45,366 bases of DNA, from positions 1-45,366 of the forward strand of contig CAMZEK010000019.1 in NCBI GenBank assembly GCA_947305795.1, read 5' to 3'. Shown one piece after another: positions 17,501 through 24,083 of this stretch; position 1 is the stretch's first letter, and each line of letters starts with the position of its first letter. The translations under genes and the position numbers were made by a program. The notes under the pieces are model-generated. The model made no database searches and was not told the DNA's origin. It saw only the letters and a list, made by a program, of their open reading frames with translations. Source of the stretch: an uncultured Bacteroidales bacterium (GTDB taxonomy: Bacteria; Bacteroidota; Bacteroidia; Bacteroidales; F082).

Positions 17501-18019
17501 GATTTCACCATCGTCATAGGTGAGATTTCCCCAATATACCAATGTATAATTTGCATTTTGTTGCTTAGAGGTACAATGGACATCAACAGGGAACTCTATA
17601 ATCCAGCCAATGTTTGAATATGTAATTGTAACACCTTGTAATTCAGAGAAAGTAAACGTTTCTCCTATGGTAGTATTGGTCAGGGCTGTTGATACATCCA
17701 CACTAATATAGCTCGAACCACCATTGGGATAGTAAAGAAAACCATCGTAAGCACTATGTGGTGAATAATTCCAGAGCATCGTACCGCTTGCGTTTTCAAA
17801 ACCATAAAAGATATACTGATTAGTCCCACCAGAAAAACCCGTTACGACAAGGCATTGATAATAATTGTCACCCGAAGGAGCTGTTGTACTTGAAGTCATT
17901 TGGGTAAAGTCATCCAACGACAGATTGGCATAATCTGTCGCCCAAGCTGTTCCGAAGCCCATGAAGAAGGCAATTAATAGCGCCAGAATACGCTTGTTGT
18001 TTTGTAGATGTTTGTTCAT
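14597..18019 (-). CDS. T9SS-sorted secreted protein with InlB-type repeats and internal duplication
   Basis: 1,140 residues. Signal peptide ends near 27 (GTAWA). An N-terminal unique domain (about 28-180) is followed by InlB_B-like repeats of the form CTLTATANEGYIFQNWTENG at about 185, 440 and 695. Two nearly identical blocks lie at about 231-456 and 487-712 (LTVYDGTATDEGVPIVGW...), encoded by a 680-bp DNA duplication. Next come two copies of a Trp-rich module (GWNWYSTYIE... and GWNWIGYP..., each with NYYEGMGWMG). The C-terminal T9SS type A sorting domain runs from about 1065 (FPNPVSRGANVSLGM) to LVVR. The role is probably surface adhesion or binding; no catalytic motif is seen. Its promoter and leader are strikingly like an orphan segment at 18938-18995. 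Confidence 0.85.
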   Translation of the reverse strand: MNKHLQNNKRILALLIAFFMGFGTAWATDYANLSLDDFTQMTSSTTAPSGDNYYQCLVVTGFSGGTNQYIFYGFENASGTMLWNYSPHSAYDGFLYYPNGGSSYISVDVSTALTNTTIGETFTFSELQGVTITYSNIGWIIEFPVDVHCTSKQQNANYTLVYWGNLTYDDGEITAEISPEGSGTVSGTGTFVGGNTCTLTATANEGYIFQNWTENGNVVSTDAAYTFTVNGDRNLIANFVYENTGTLTVYDGTATDEGVPIVGWCTLWYTKCEYVMPASDLAAMNGNMITSMTCYNTKSNVSFGAASFKVFMKEVDFTTVAEFQGYEDATIVYEGSLFLSSQGLLQIEFTTPFEYHGGNLLIGVYNCVPGSRVGWCYYYGQSGVGTSIIAWNDESLESISMSAVGLIGASTDDFLPKTTFTYITPSYLIQVASNPTEGGTVSGGGTYEASTECTLTATPNEGFIFQNWTENGEVVSNDAEYSFAVTGDRNLIANFVYESTGTLTVYDGTATDEGVPIVGWCTLWYTKCEYVMPASDLAAMNGNMITSMTCYNTKSNVSFGAASFKVFMKEVDFTTVAEFQGYEDATIVYEGSLFLSSQGLLQIEFTTPFEYHGGNLLIGVYNCVPGSRVGWCYYYGQSGVGTSIIAWNDESLESISMSAVGLIGASTDDFLPKTTFTYITPSYLIQVASNPTEGGTVSGGGTYEASTECTLTAIPNENYTFVNWTKNGTQVSTDATYSFTVTENATYVANFEPINVTQTSNFTSGWNWYSTYIEQEGIDGLAQLEESLGNNGIQIKSQQQYVNYYEGMGWMGMLSSINNESSYKIKTSAACVVEMVGTETTPTAHPIAIGPGWNWIGYPVNSSMSVATAFSNITPTNGDQVKAQNGYANYYEGMGWMGTLSTIEPGMGLLYKSNGSGSQTLVYPTSSKGGTLVENVTPENNHWVPDLHAYPDNMTVTAVVELDDNELQSDSYELAAFANGECRGSVRLMYVAPLNRYVAFLLISGNEAAELSFGLYDTETGMTTFDTDNALTYTTDATVGAVDEPYIVNFRGATGVDEWANSLQVFPNPVSRGANVSLGMTEDTSGEVQVEIVNALGAVLSVETSTKLPSSIKAPEVSGVYTLRITLKGKGTCHRKLVVR
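15882..16561. repeat. 680-bp intragenic duplication, copy 2
   Basis: Matches 16650-17329 with two mismatches by direct reading (16524 C versus 17292 T, and 16549 A versus 17317 G). The offset is 768 bp, exactly 256 codons, so the frame is kept. Confidence 0.95.
16650..17329. repeat. 680-bp intragenic duplication, copy 1
   Basis: Copy nearer the protein N-terminus. Together with the 88-bp linker (16562-16649) it forms a 768-bp unit. One of the two differences changes Asn to Ser (ENTGT versus ESTGT). Confidence 0.95.
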
Positions 18020-18103
18020 AGTTGTGAGGTTTTAGATGTATTAAATTTGTTCGTTGTTATATTCGTTTTTGTTTGGTTAGATTCTTGGGTTGTTTATTCG
18101 GAG

Positions 18104-18111
18104 CAAAAGTA
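18104..18111 (-). promoter_or_regulatory. -7 box TACTTTTG for the T9SS gene
   Basis: Read on the minus strand; a TTG element lies 21 nt upstream. It leaves a leader of about 80 nt containing TCTAACCAAAC, shared with the orphan promoter at 18982. Confidence 0.6.
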
Positions 18112-18151
18112 AGAATTTTTGGGAAGGCAAGGCAAGTTTGGCGAAAATTTG

Positions 18152-18159
18152 TAATTTTG
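18152..18159 (+). promoter_or_regulatory. -7 box TAATTTTG for the toxin-antitoxin pair
   Basis: 28 nt upstream of the antitoxin ATG at 18188, divergent from the T9SS gene promoter 40 bp away. Confidence 0.6.
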
Positions 18160-18187
18160 CAGGCGGAAAGATAAAAAAGCATTGACT

Positions 18188-18445
18188 ATGACCACATTTG
18201 CATTGAACAATCTTTGGAGTTATTTGCAAGGGCTGATGCTTTCGCAAAGCGACCGCGAATGGTTAGTCGGCAAACTATCAGAACCTATAGAAGACACTCC
18301 TGCAACGGCAGTGGGAACTGAAACTGCCAGCCAGACATTGAAGGATTTGGTTATTCCCGACAAACTGCGTCGCAAGCATGGCTGCATTAAACTTACGGAA
18401 GAAGATATGCGTGACGAACACATCCAATACCTACTGAATCGATGA
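18188..18445 (+). CDS. VapB-like antitoxin of a PIN-toxin pair
   Basis: 85 residues from ATG 18188 (a TTG two codons upstream is also in frame). The N-terminus TTFALNNLWSYLQGLMLSQS then DREWL resembles the short antitoxins that precede PIN genes in Bacteroidota. The C-terminal part (LTEEDMRDEHIQYLLNR) is charged and likely binds the toxin. Its stop overlaps the toxin start by 4 nt (ATGA at 18442-18445), a translationally coupled arrangement. It presumably neutralises the PIN nuclease and represses the operon; the DNA-binding fold is not evident by eye. Confidence 0.75.
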   Translation: MTTFALNNLWSYLQGLMLSQSDREWLVGKLSEPIEDTPATAVGTETASQTLKDLVIPDKLRRKHGCIKLTEEDMRDEHIQYLLNR

Positions 18446-18849
18446 AGCGCGTTTTTTTTGACACGAATATCCTACTTGATTTCGGATTAGGTCGTAATGG
18501 AGCCGAAGACGCAGAAAAAATCCTCGCCCTTGGTTTGGCGGGAGTCATAGAAGTTTGTGCCTATTACCTTACGTATGCCAACATGGGATTCATCTTGAGA
18601 CATCATCCAAAAGAGGAAATCTATGATTTGGTTGCTCAAATGCGTGAGGATGTGCTAGTGCTTTCCACAGATGCTGCCCAACTTGACAAAGGACTGGCTC
18701 TTTTTGCCAATGACTTTGAAGATGCCTTGCAATATCAATGCGCTAAAGCCAATGGCTGCGATATTATCATCACCAACAATGGCAAGGACTATGCTGAATT
18801 TTGTGACCTTCCTTTTATGACCGCCAAAGAGTTCCTAAACAGCTTGTAA
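18442..18849 (+). CDS. PIN-domain ribonuclease toxin (VapC-like)
   Basis: 135 residues, one PIN domain (PIN_3 type). The catalytic acid Asp7 lies in VFFDTNILLD, the acidic cluster DFEDALQY at about 91-98 provides Glu93/Asp94, and the closing motif ITNNGKDY gives Asp116. The usual second-strand Glu is replaced by Asn47 (LTYANMGFIL), which is normal for this Bacteroidota subgroup. VapC-type toxins cleave specific RNAs, often tRNA or rRNA. It is coupled to the upstream antitoxin by a 4-nt overlap. An orphan minus-strand promoter at 18982 points at its 3' end and could produce antisense RNA. Confidence 0.85.
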   Translation: MKRVFFDTNILLDFGLGRNGAEDAEKILALGLAGVIEVCAYYLTYANMGFILRHHPKEEIYDLVAQMREDVLVLSTDAAQLDKGLALFANDFEDALQYQCAKANGCDIIITNNGKDYAEFCDLPFMTAKEFLNSL

Positions 18850-18981
18850 TAGTATTATTCATTCACCGATACAGAGACAATTAAGCTAACGCTATTGTTC
18901 TAACAGCTATCCAATGTTGCGCTTCTGCGCTGTTGTCATATTTGTTTTGTTTGGTTAGACTTTGAGGTGGTTTGTTGGGGG

Positions 18982-18989
18982 CAAATTTA
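18982..18989 (-). promoter_or_regulatory. Orphan -7 box TAAATTTG, facing the toxin gene
   Basis: Read on the minus strand, with a leader-like segment (18938-18981) resembling the T9SS gene leader. The only downstream open frame is ten codons from ATG 18939, then transcription would run antisense into the toxin gene. The rest of the 298-bp gap 18850-19147 holds only this and the AAA gene's control region. Confidence 0.45.
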
Positions 18990-19073
18990 GGAAAAAACTG
19001 ATTAAACAGTTAGCTTTTTGTGGTTTTTCTGTCAGTTTTCCATCCAAAAACACCAATGAATCGAGAAAAGAAT

Positions 19074-19081
19074 TATCTTTG
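19074..19081 (+). promoter_or_regulatory. -7 box TATCTTTG for the AAA ATPase
   Basis: 66 nt upstream of ATG 19148. Two palindromes follow in the leader: CGTAAC-TGCT-GTTACG (19100-19115) and TTTTATAA-T-TTATAAAA (19122-19138). The second sits just before the start codon and could mask it. Confidence 0.6.
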
Positions 19082-19147
19082 CAATGTAATGCATATTACC
19101 GTAACTGCTGTTACGTTATATTTTTATAATTTATAAAATATTGAAAT

Positions 19148-20467
19148 ATGGAATTTTACAATAGAGAAAAAGAGCTTAAATCTTTGAAAGAGATAAAAAA
19201 AATGTCAGAAAATGGAGGGCAAATGACCGTGCTGACGGGGCGGCGACGCATTGGAAAGACGGCGTTGCTGATGAAAAGCTGTTCGGGGCAACCCACCTTG
19301 TATTTTTTTGTGACGCGCAAAGCGGAAGCCTTGCTTTGCAACGAGTTTGCTGACGAAATCAGGAGACAGCTTGGTGAGGCTTGCGGCAATTTCACTTCAT
19401 TCGGCAAGATGTTTGAATACCTGATGCTACTTTCCAAACGTTTGTCTTTCAATCTCGTTATCGATGAGTTTCAGGAGTTTGACCGCGTCAATGCAGCGGT
19501 TTTTGGCGAGATGCAGCATTATTGGGACCTCCATAAGAACGAAAGCCGAATGAACCTGCTCATCAGCGGCTCGGTATACTCGCTCATGCACAAAATCTTT
19601 GAAGACCGCAAGGAGCCTCTGTTCAGCCGTGCAGGGCGCATCATCCACCTGAAACCTTTTGGAACGGCGACGCTGAAACAAATTCTTGCCGACCATCAGC
19701 CTGGTTACACCCATGAGGATTTGCTTGCGCTCTATACCTTTACTGGTGGCGTCGCTTGGTATGTGGAGCTTTTTGTCAAATACAACGCACTGACATTCAC
19801 GAAAATGTTGAATCTGATTACCCGCGACGATGCTCCTTTCCTCAATGAAGGGAAGAACCTCCTCGTGGAAGAATTCGGCAAGGACTACACCATATATTTC
19901 TCCATCCTCGAATGTGTGGCACGTGGCCTGGCCTCTAGGAGTGAGATTGAGGCTTATCTTGGCGGAAAGGATGTCGGCGGCTACCTCGCCCGATTGGAGA
20001 ACGACTTCTTCATTTTGGTACAGAAACGCCCCATTTATGCCAAGCCTTCTTCGCGTCAGATGCGGTATTTTATTACGGACAATTTCTTGTCGTTTTGGTT
20101 TTGTTTTGTCTATAAGTATCAGAGTTTCATTGCGTCAGGGAATGTCGAGCAGTTGAAGGAAATCATTCGACGCGATTATTCCACCTTCTCAGGACTGATG
20201 CTTGAACGCTATTTCCGCGACCGTTTCATAGAGGAAGGTACCTATACTCGCATCGGAGGCTATTGGAATCGCAAAGGCGAGGATGAAATTGACATTGTGG
20301 CGGCCAACGAGTTGGATCGTCGCATTGATTTCGTTGAAATCAAGCGCACTGCTGACCGTATCAATTTGGGTGAATTGGAGGAGAAAGCGCAGCATTTCCT
20401 TTCGGTCACCAACGAAGTGCGTGGATTCGAAGTCGTCTGTAAAGGGCTTTCCATGGAGGATATGTAA
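19148..20467 (+). CDS. AAA ATPase with DUF234 C-terminal domain
   Basis: 439 residues. An archaeal-type ATPase domain (PF01637-like): MEFYNREKELKSL opening, Walker A GRRRIGKTA at 31-39 and Walker B LVIDEFQE at about 103-110. This is followed by winged-helix-like sequence and a C-terminal DUF234 region. There, GEDEIDIVAANE and DFVEIKR (about 376-400) have the E-x-D...E-x-K spacing of PD-(D/E)xK nucleases. Such proteins are multi-copy in many Bacteroidota and archaea, with no settled function; roles in mobile elements or defence have been proposed. Single gene, convergent with the M24 peptidase gene. Confidence 0.85.
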   Translation: MEFYNREKELKSLKEIKKMSENGGQMTVLTGRRRIGKTALLMKSCSGQPTLYFFVTRKAEALLCNEFADEIRRQLGEACGNFTSFGKMFEYLMLLSKRLSFNLVIDEFQEFDRVNAAVFGEMQHYWDLHKNESRMNLLISGSVYSLMHKIFEDRKEPLFSRAGRIIHLKPFGTATLKQILADHQPGYTHEDLLALYTFTGGVAWYVELFVKYNALTFTKMLNLITRDDAPFLNEGKNLLVEEFGKDYTIYFSILECVARGLASRSEIEAYLGGKDVGGYLARLENDFFILVQKRPIYAKPSSRQMRYFITDNFLSFWFCFVYKYQSFIASGNVEQLKEIIRRDYSTFSGLMLERYFRDRFIEEGTYTRIGGYWNRKGEDEIDIVAANELDRRIDFVEIKRTADRINLGELEEKAQHFLSVTNEVRGFEVVCKGLSMEDM

Positions 20468-20504
20468 AAAGTTCGGGCACCGAGTCAATCAACCCAGTGC
20501 CCGA
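20466..20504 (-). terminator. Intrinsic terminator for the M24 peptidase gene
   Basis: TCGGGCAC/GTGCCCGA stem. Reading on the minus strand, the hairpin is followed by AACTTTTTAC. It lies 33 bp past the stop at 20538. Confidence 0.7.
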
Positions 20505-20537
20505 TGGTCATTTTGCGAGTTTTGTGTGAAATACAAC

Positions 20538-21959
20538 TCAATACATCGCTGTCATCTTAATCCACTCCCGCCCTTGGGCGCACATGTCCTCGACCTCCTC
20601 GACGGTCTTGGGAATCGGTCTGCCAAGGATGCGGCAGCCGTCTTCAGTGATGAGCAGGTCGTCTTCGATTCGGATGCCACCAAAGTCCTTGTAGGTCTCC
20701 AACTTGTCGTAGTTGATGAAGTCCTTGAACTTGCCTTCGGCTTTCCACATATCGATAAGGGTTGGGATGAAGTAGATGCCTGGCTCGTCGGTGACCACGA
20801 AGCCTGGTTTCAGGGTCTTGCCGCAGCGTAAACCGCTGAATCCCAACTTGGTGGAGCGCGGCGTGATGTCATCGTAACCCACGTAGGTCTCGCCAAGGCC
20901 TTCCATGTCGTGTACGTCCATGCCGAGCATGTGTCCAAGGCCGTGAGGCATGAAGAGCCAGTGGGCACCGTTCATCAAAGCTTCTTCAGTGTCGCCTTTC
21001 ATCAGTCCGACGCCTTTAAGACCTTCAATCAAGGTGCGGCAGGCCAAAGTGTGCATCACCATGTAAGGCATGTAGGGGCGCGTTTGTTCGGCCACGGCTT
21101 GGTTGGCAGCGAGCACGATTTCATAAATCTCGCGCTGGCGGGTGTTGAACTTGCCTCCTACAGGTGTGGTGCGGGTGAAGTCAGAGGCATAGTAGTTCTC
21201 CGTTTCGGCACCGCAGTCGCAGACCATCATTCGGCCTTCTTTCAGCACATTGTGGTGACCGTGGTTGTGCAAAGTCTGGCCGTCCACGCTCAAAATGACA
21301 GGGAACGACACGGGGCCGCCACCCGACAATGAGAGGCCTTCCACCACACCGGCAATCTCTTGCTCGACCATGCCAGGCTTGCACATCTTCATGGCAGTGG
21401 TGTGCATGTAGTAGGCAGTGTTGGCGGCGCGTTCCATCTCGGTGATTTCGAGTTCGCTTTTCACCTCACGCATGGCGATGACAGCCTTGATGAGTTCGAG
21501 GCTGACATATTCCTGCACCTTATTAATACTGCAATTCAGCCATTCGGAGCATTGGATTTTCGTGTCGGCGCGATAGGTCGGCAGGATATGGATTTGGCGG
21601 CCTTTGGCGATGGCTTGTTGGATGTATTCGCTAAATTTGTTGAAGTCGCGGCAGTCGGTAATGCCGATGCAGTCGCCTTGTTTCTTCAGCGAGGGCAGCG
21701 GACCGCACCAAATCACGTCGTCGATGGTGACCTCCACGCCGAAGAGGATTTCTTCGCCCGTCTCAAAGTCGATGACACCGACCAAGTCGGGGTGGTTGAG
21801 GCCAAAATAATAGGAGAAATTGCTGTCCTGACGATAGATGTAGGTGTTGTCAGGGTAGTTGAAGGGCGCTTCGTTGTTGGCCGGGAAGAAGGCGATGCCC
21901 TTCTGAATCATCTTTTTCAATGTGGCGCGACGGCCACTGTAAACGTCTTTTTTGAACAT
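20538..21959 (-). CDS. M24 family Xaa-Pro peptidase, prolidase-like
   Basis: 473 residues with an aminopeptidase-P N-terminal domain (about 1-165) and a pita-bread M24 domain. All five metal ligands are visible: Asp in VCDCGAE, Asp in SDFTRTTP, His in MPHGLGHMLGMDVHDM, Glu in TDEPGIY and Glu in GIRIEDDLLITEDG. The PHGLGHMLGMDVHD stretch is closest to prolidases (Xaa-Pro dipeptidases). It is cytosolic and releases residues from peptides with Pro in second position. The start is ATG 21959: the longer frame (to 22025) would translate a GC-rich repeat and the -7 box at 22023-22030. It follows another M24 gene but has its own promoter. Confidence 0.88.
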   Translation of the reverse strand: MFKKDVYSGRRATLKKMIQKGIAFFPANNEAPFNYPDNTYIYRQDSNFSYYFGLNHPDLVGVIDFETGEEILFGVEVTIDDVIWCGPLPSLKKQGDCIGITDCRDFNKFSEYIQQAIAKGRQIHILPTYRADTKIQCSEWLNCSINKVQEYVSLELIKAVIAMREVKSELEITEMERAANTAYYMHTTAMKMCKPGMVEQEIAGVVEGLSLSGGGPVSFPVILSVDGQTLHNHGHHNVLKEGRMMVCDCGAETENYYASDFTRTTPVGGKFNTRQREIYEIVLAANQAVAEQTRPYMPYMVMHTLACRTLIEGLKGVGLMKGDTEEALMNGAHWLFMPHGLGHMLGMDVHDMEGLGETYVGYDDITPRSTKLGFSGLRCGKTLKPGFVVTDEPGIYFIPTLIDMWKAEGKFKDFINYDKLETYKDFGGIRIEDDLLITEDGCRILGRPIPKTVEEVEDMCAQGREWIKMTAMY

Positions 21960-21992
21960 ATTGCTTTGATTTTTAATTTGATTCGTGTTTTT

Positions 21993-22023
21993 GGGCGGAC
22001 ACACAGGTCCGCCCCTACGGGGC
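21993..22023. repeat. GC-rich double-hairpin repeat (copy A)
   Basis: GGGCGGAC-ACACAG-GTCCGCCC followed by CCCC-TAC-GGGG. The core GCCCCGTAGGGGCG (minus strand) recurs at 32151. It forms the 5' leader of the prolidase-like gene. Confidence 0.6.
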
Positions 22024-22030
22024 AAAAATA
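22023..22030 (-). promoter_or_regulatory. -7 box TATTTTTG
   Basis: Read on the minus strand, squeezed between the upstream gene's stop (22032) and the GC-rich repeat. It gives the prolidase-like gene a separate promoter. Confidence 0.55.
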
Positions 22031-22031
22031 C

Positions 22032-23324
22032 TCATTTTTTCATTGCCACCTCAATCTCTTCGATTTCTGTGGGCAACCCTTCAAACAAATTAATCGGTTC
22101 GCCCTCGGTAATCAAAAGGTCGTTTTCGATGCGGATGCCAATGCCTTCCTCGCGGATGTAAATACCTGGTTCGCAAGTGAGTATCATTCCAGGTTCAAAA
22201 GGCTTGAACTTGTCGATGCTGTCGTGGACGTCCAAACCGATATGGTGCGACATGCCATGCATGAGGTATTTGCGCTCCAAGGGTTTGTCAGGGTTTTGGT
22301 TTTTCACGTCTTCAGCAGTGAAAAGTCCAAGCTTAATCATCTCTTGTTCCATCAGTCGATGAGTAGTTTCGTTGATCTCGTTGATGGTGCCGCCTGGACG
22401 ATAAAGTTTCGTGATTTCCTTCATCACACGGAGCACGGCGTTGTAGCAGTCCTTTTGCCTTTCGGTGAATGTACCATTGATAGGTATGGTTCGGCTGAGG
22501 TCTGAAGAGTAGTTTTTCAACTCGCAGCCGATGTCGAAAAGGAGTAAGTCACCGTCATTTAATAGGCTTTGGTTCTTGGAATAATGCAAACAGCAACCGT
22601 TTTTGCCTCCTGCGATGATGGGAGCGTAGGCATGACCCGTGGCATTGTTCTGCTTAAAAATGTATTCGATTTCAGCCTGCACCTCATATTCATACATGCC
22701 AGGTTTCACGGTTTCCAAACAACGACGGAAAGCTTTTGCGGTGATGTTGCAGGCTTGTTGCGTAATGGCGATTTCGTCCTCCGACTTCACCATACGCAAG
22801 GCATTGAGAATCGGAGCAGTACGGCCATAGTTGTGCATGGGGTACTTCGCCTTGACTTGCTGCACGAAACGCTTCTGAATGGTTTCGACGGCACACTCGT
22901 ATTTCGGGTATTCATAACTGTTCAGGAAAATCGTGTCGCCATAGCCCGAAAAGACGATATCGTTCAAGGTCATCCAGAAGGTGTCGCTGCTCTTGACGGT
23001 TTTGACACCCGAAAGTTCGGTGGCTTGAGCGTTGTCGAGCATCTCGCCTTGCCAAGTGGCCTTCACCTCGTCGTAAGGCTCGATGAAAAGCACTTCGCGC
23101 ATGGTTTCATCGGGATAATCGGGTGCAATGAGCAGGTAGGCATTCTCCTCGTTGATGCCTGTAAGATAAAAGAAATCAGACTGTTGTCGGAAGGGATAGA
23201 ACTCGTCGCCGTTGCGCGGCATGGCATCGTTGGCAGTAAAAACGGCCACAGACTTGGGCGGCAATTGTGCGGCAAAATTGGCCCTGTTTCTGACGAAAAG
23301 GCTATTGGGGATTTGTGAGTTCAT
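22032..23324 (-). CDS. M24 family Xaa-Pro aminopeptidase P
   Basis: 430 residues from ATG 23324. The N-terminal AMP_N domain (FFYLTGINEENAYLLI) is at about 45-60. The M24 domain carries the ligands Asp (LLFDIGCE), Asp (SSDLSRTIP), His (MHGMSHHIGLDVHD), Glu (TCEPGIYI) and Glu (IRIENDLLITEG). It removes N-terminal residues that precede proline. Similarity to the adjacent gene is real but distant, so the pair is either an old duplication or a functional pairing. The frame could extend to 23375, but that would place the -7 box (23346-23353) inside the coding region. Divergent from sdhC. Confidence 0.9.
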   Translation of the reverse strand: MNSQIPNSLFVRNRANFAAQLPPKSVAVFTANDAMPRNGDEFYPFRQQSDFFYLTGINEENAYLLIAPDYPDETMREVLFIEPYDEVKATWQGEMLDNAQATELSGVKTVKSSDTFWMTLNDIVFSGYGDTIFLNSYEYPKYECAVETIQKRFVQQVKAKYPMHNYGRTAPILNALRMVKSEDEIAITQQACNITAKAFRRCLETVKPGMYEYEVQAEIEYIFKQNNATGHAYAPIIAGGKNGCCLHYSKNQSLLNDGDLLLFDIGCELKNYSSDLSRTIPINGTFTERQKDCYNAVLRVMKEITKLYRPGGTINEINETTHRLMEQEMIKLGLFTAEDVKNQNPDKPLERKYLMHGMSHHIGLDVHDSIDKFKPFEPGMILTCEPGIYIREEGIGIRIENDLLITEGEPINLFEGLPTEIEEIEVAMKK

Positions 23325-23345
23325 AGTGCTGCTGGTTTGATTGCA

Positions 23346-23353
23346 CAAAAATA
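23346..23353 (-). promoter_or_regulatory. -7 box TATTTTTG
   Basis: Read on the minus strand, 21 nt before ATG 23324 of the aminopeptidase P gene. Confidence 0.65.
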
Positions 23354-23385
23354 CGAAAACGCAGATTACAAGCACTGAAATTTCC

Positions 23386-23393
23386 TATCTTTG
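23386..23393 (+). promoter_or_regulatory. -7 box TATCTTTG for sdhCAB
   Basis: 22 nt before ATG 23416; the divergent box is 33 bp away. It fixes the sdhC start, since the frame upstream of 23416 crosses this box. Confidence 0.7.
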
Positions 23394-23415
23394 CATCAAA
23401 ATTTCTTCAATCCCT

Positions 23416-24081
23416 ATGAAAAACAAACCTTTGTTTTCTTCTATCACAGGCAAGGTCATCATGGCCGTATCGGGGGCGGGGTTCGTGCTGTTCCTGCTGT
23501 TTCACGGCGCGATGAACTTCGTCTCCATCCTCTCCCCAAAAGGCTACAATGCCATCTGCGACTTTTTGGGTGCCAATTGGTATGCTGTAGTCGGGTCGAT
23601 AGGTTTGGCCGCATTGATGGGCATTCATATCCTTTGTGGCATCATTCTGACAATCGAAAACCTGTTGGCGCGAGGTAGGGTGCGCTACAAGCGCAAGGAA
23701 CGCCCGAAAGGGGTGGAATGGTCGTCGCAAAACATGCTCGTTTTGGGTTTGTTCATTCTGTTTGGTTTGGTCATGCATTTGTACGACTTTTGGTACAAAA
23801 TGCAGTTTGCCGAAATCATGGGTCGCGAACCGGTCAACGGTATGGAGCAAATCCGCTTCATCTTCTCGAATAGTTATTTCAGTATCATGTACTTGCTTTG
23901 GCTCGTCGTGATTTGGTTTCACCTCTCACACGGCCTATGGAGCATGTTCCAATCAATGGGAGCCAACAACGAGCGCTGGCTGCGACGTGGGCAGGTTATT
24001 GCATACATCGTCGCTACATTCATCGTCCTGTTGTTCGCCTCTGTGGTCGTATATTATTGGTTGATATATCCTCATATTTGA
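23416..24081 (+). CDS. sdhC: Succinate dehydrogenase/fumarate reductase cytochrome b subunit
   Basis: 221 residues with five transmembrane segments, of the single-subunit b558 type (TIGR02046) typical of Bacteroidota. The conserved start [20 protein letters not shown] leads into the first helix. Candidate haem-ligand histidines are in [27 protein letters not shown] and WFHLSHGLW. It anchors SdhAB in the inner membrane and exchanges electrons with menaquinone through two haems. First gene of a tight operon; the stop is 2 bp before sdhA. Confidence 0.93.
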   Translation: MKNKPLFSSITGKVIMAVSGAGFVLFLLFHGAMNFVSILSPKGYNAICDFLGANWYAVVGSIGLAALMGIHILCGIILTIENLLARGRVRYKRKERPKGVEWSSQNMLVLGLFILFGLVMHLYDFWYKMQFAEIMGREPVNGMEQIRFIFSNSYFSIMYLLWLVVIWFHLSHGLWSMFQSMGANNERWLRRGQVIAYIVATFIVLLFASVVVYYWLIYPHI

Positions 24082-24083
24082 TT

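Noticed and set aside
18188-20467. Toxin-antitoxin pair plus AAA ATPase as a combined defence island
   Set aside because: The ATPase has its own promoter 225 bp downstream and no known defence partner; proximity alone is weak.
21960-22025. Longer N-terminus for the prolidase-like protein
   Set aside because: The extra residues are translated from a GC-rich dispersed repeat and overlap the -7 box.
21360-22505. Open frame of 381 codons spanning two M24 genes on the opposite strand
   Set aside because: It crosses the intergenic promoter and GC-rich repeat, and both M24 genes have full active-site motifs.
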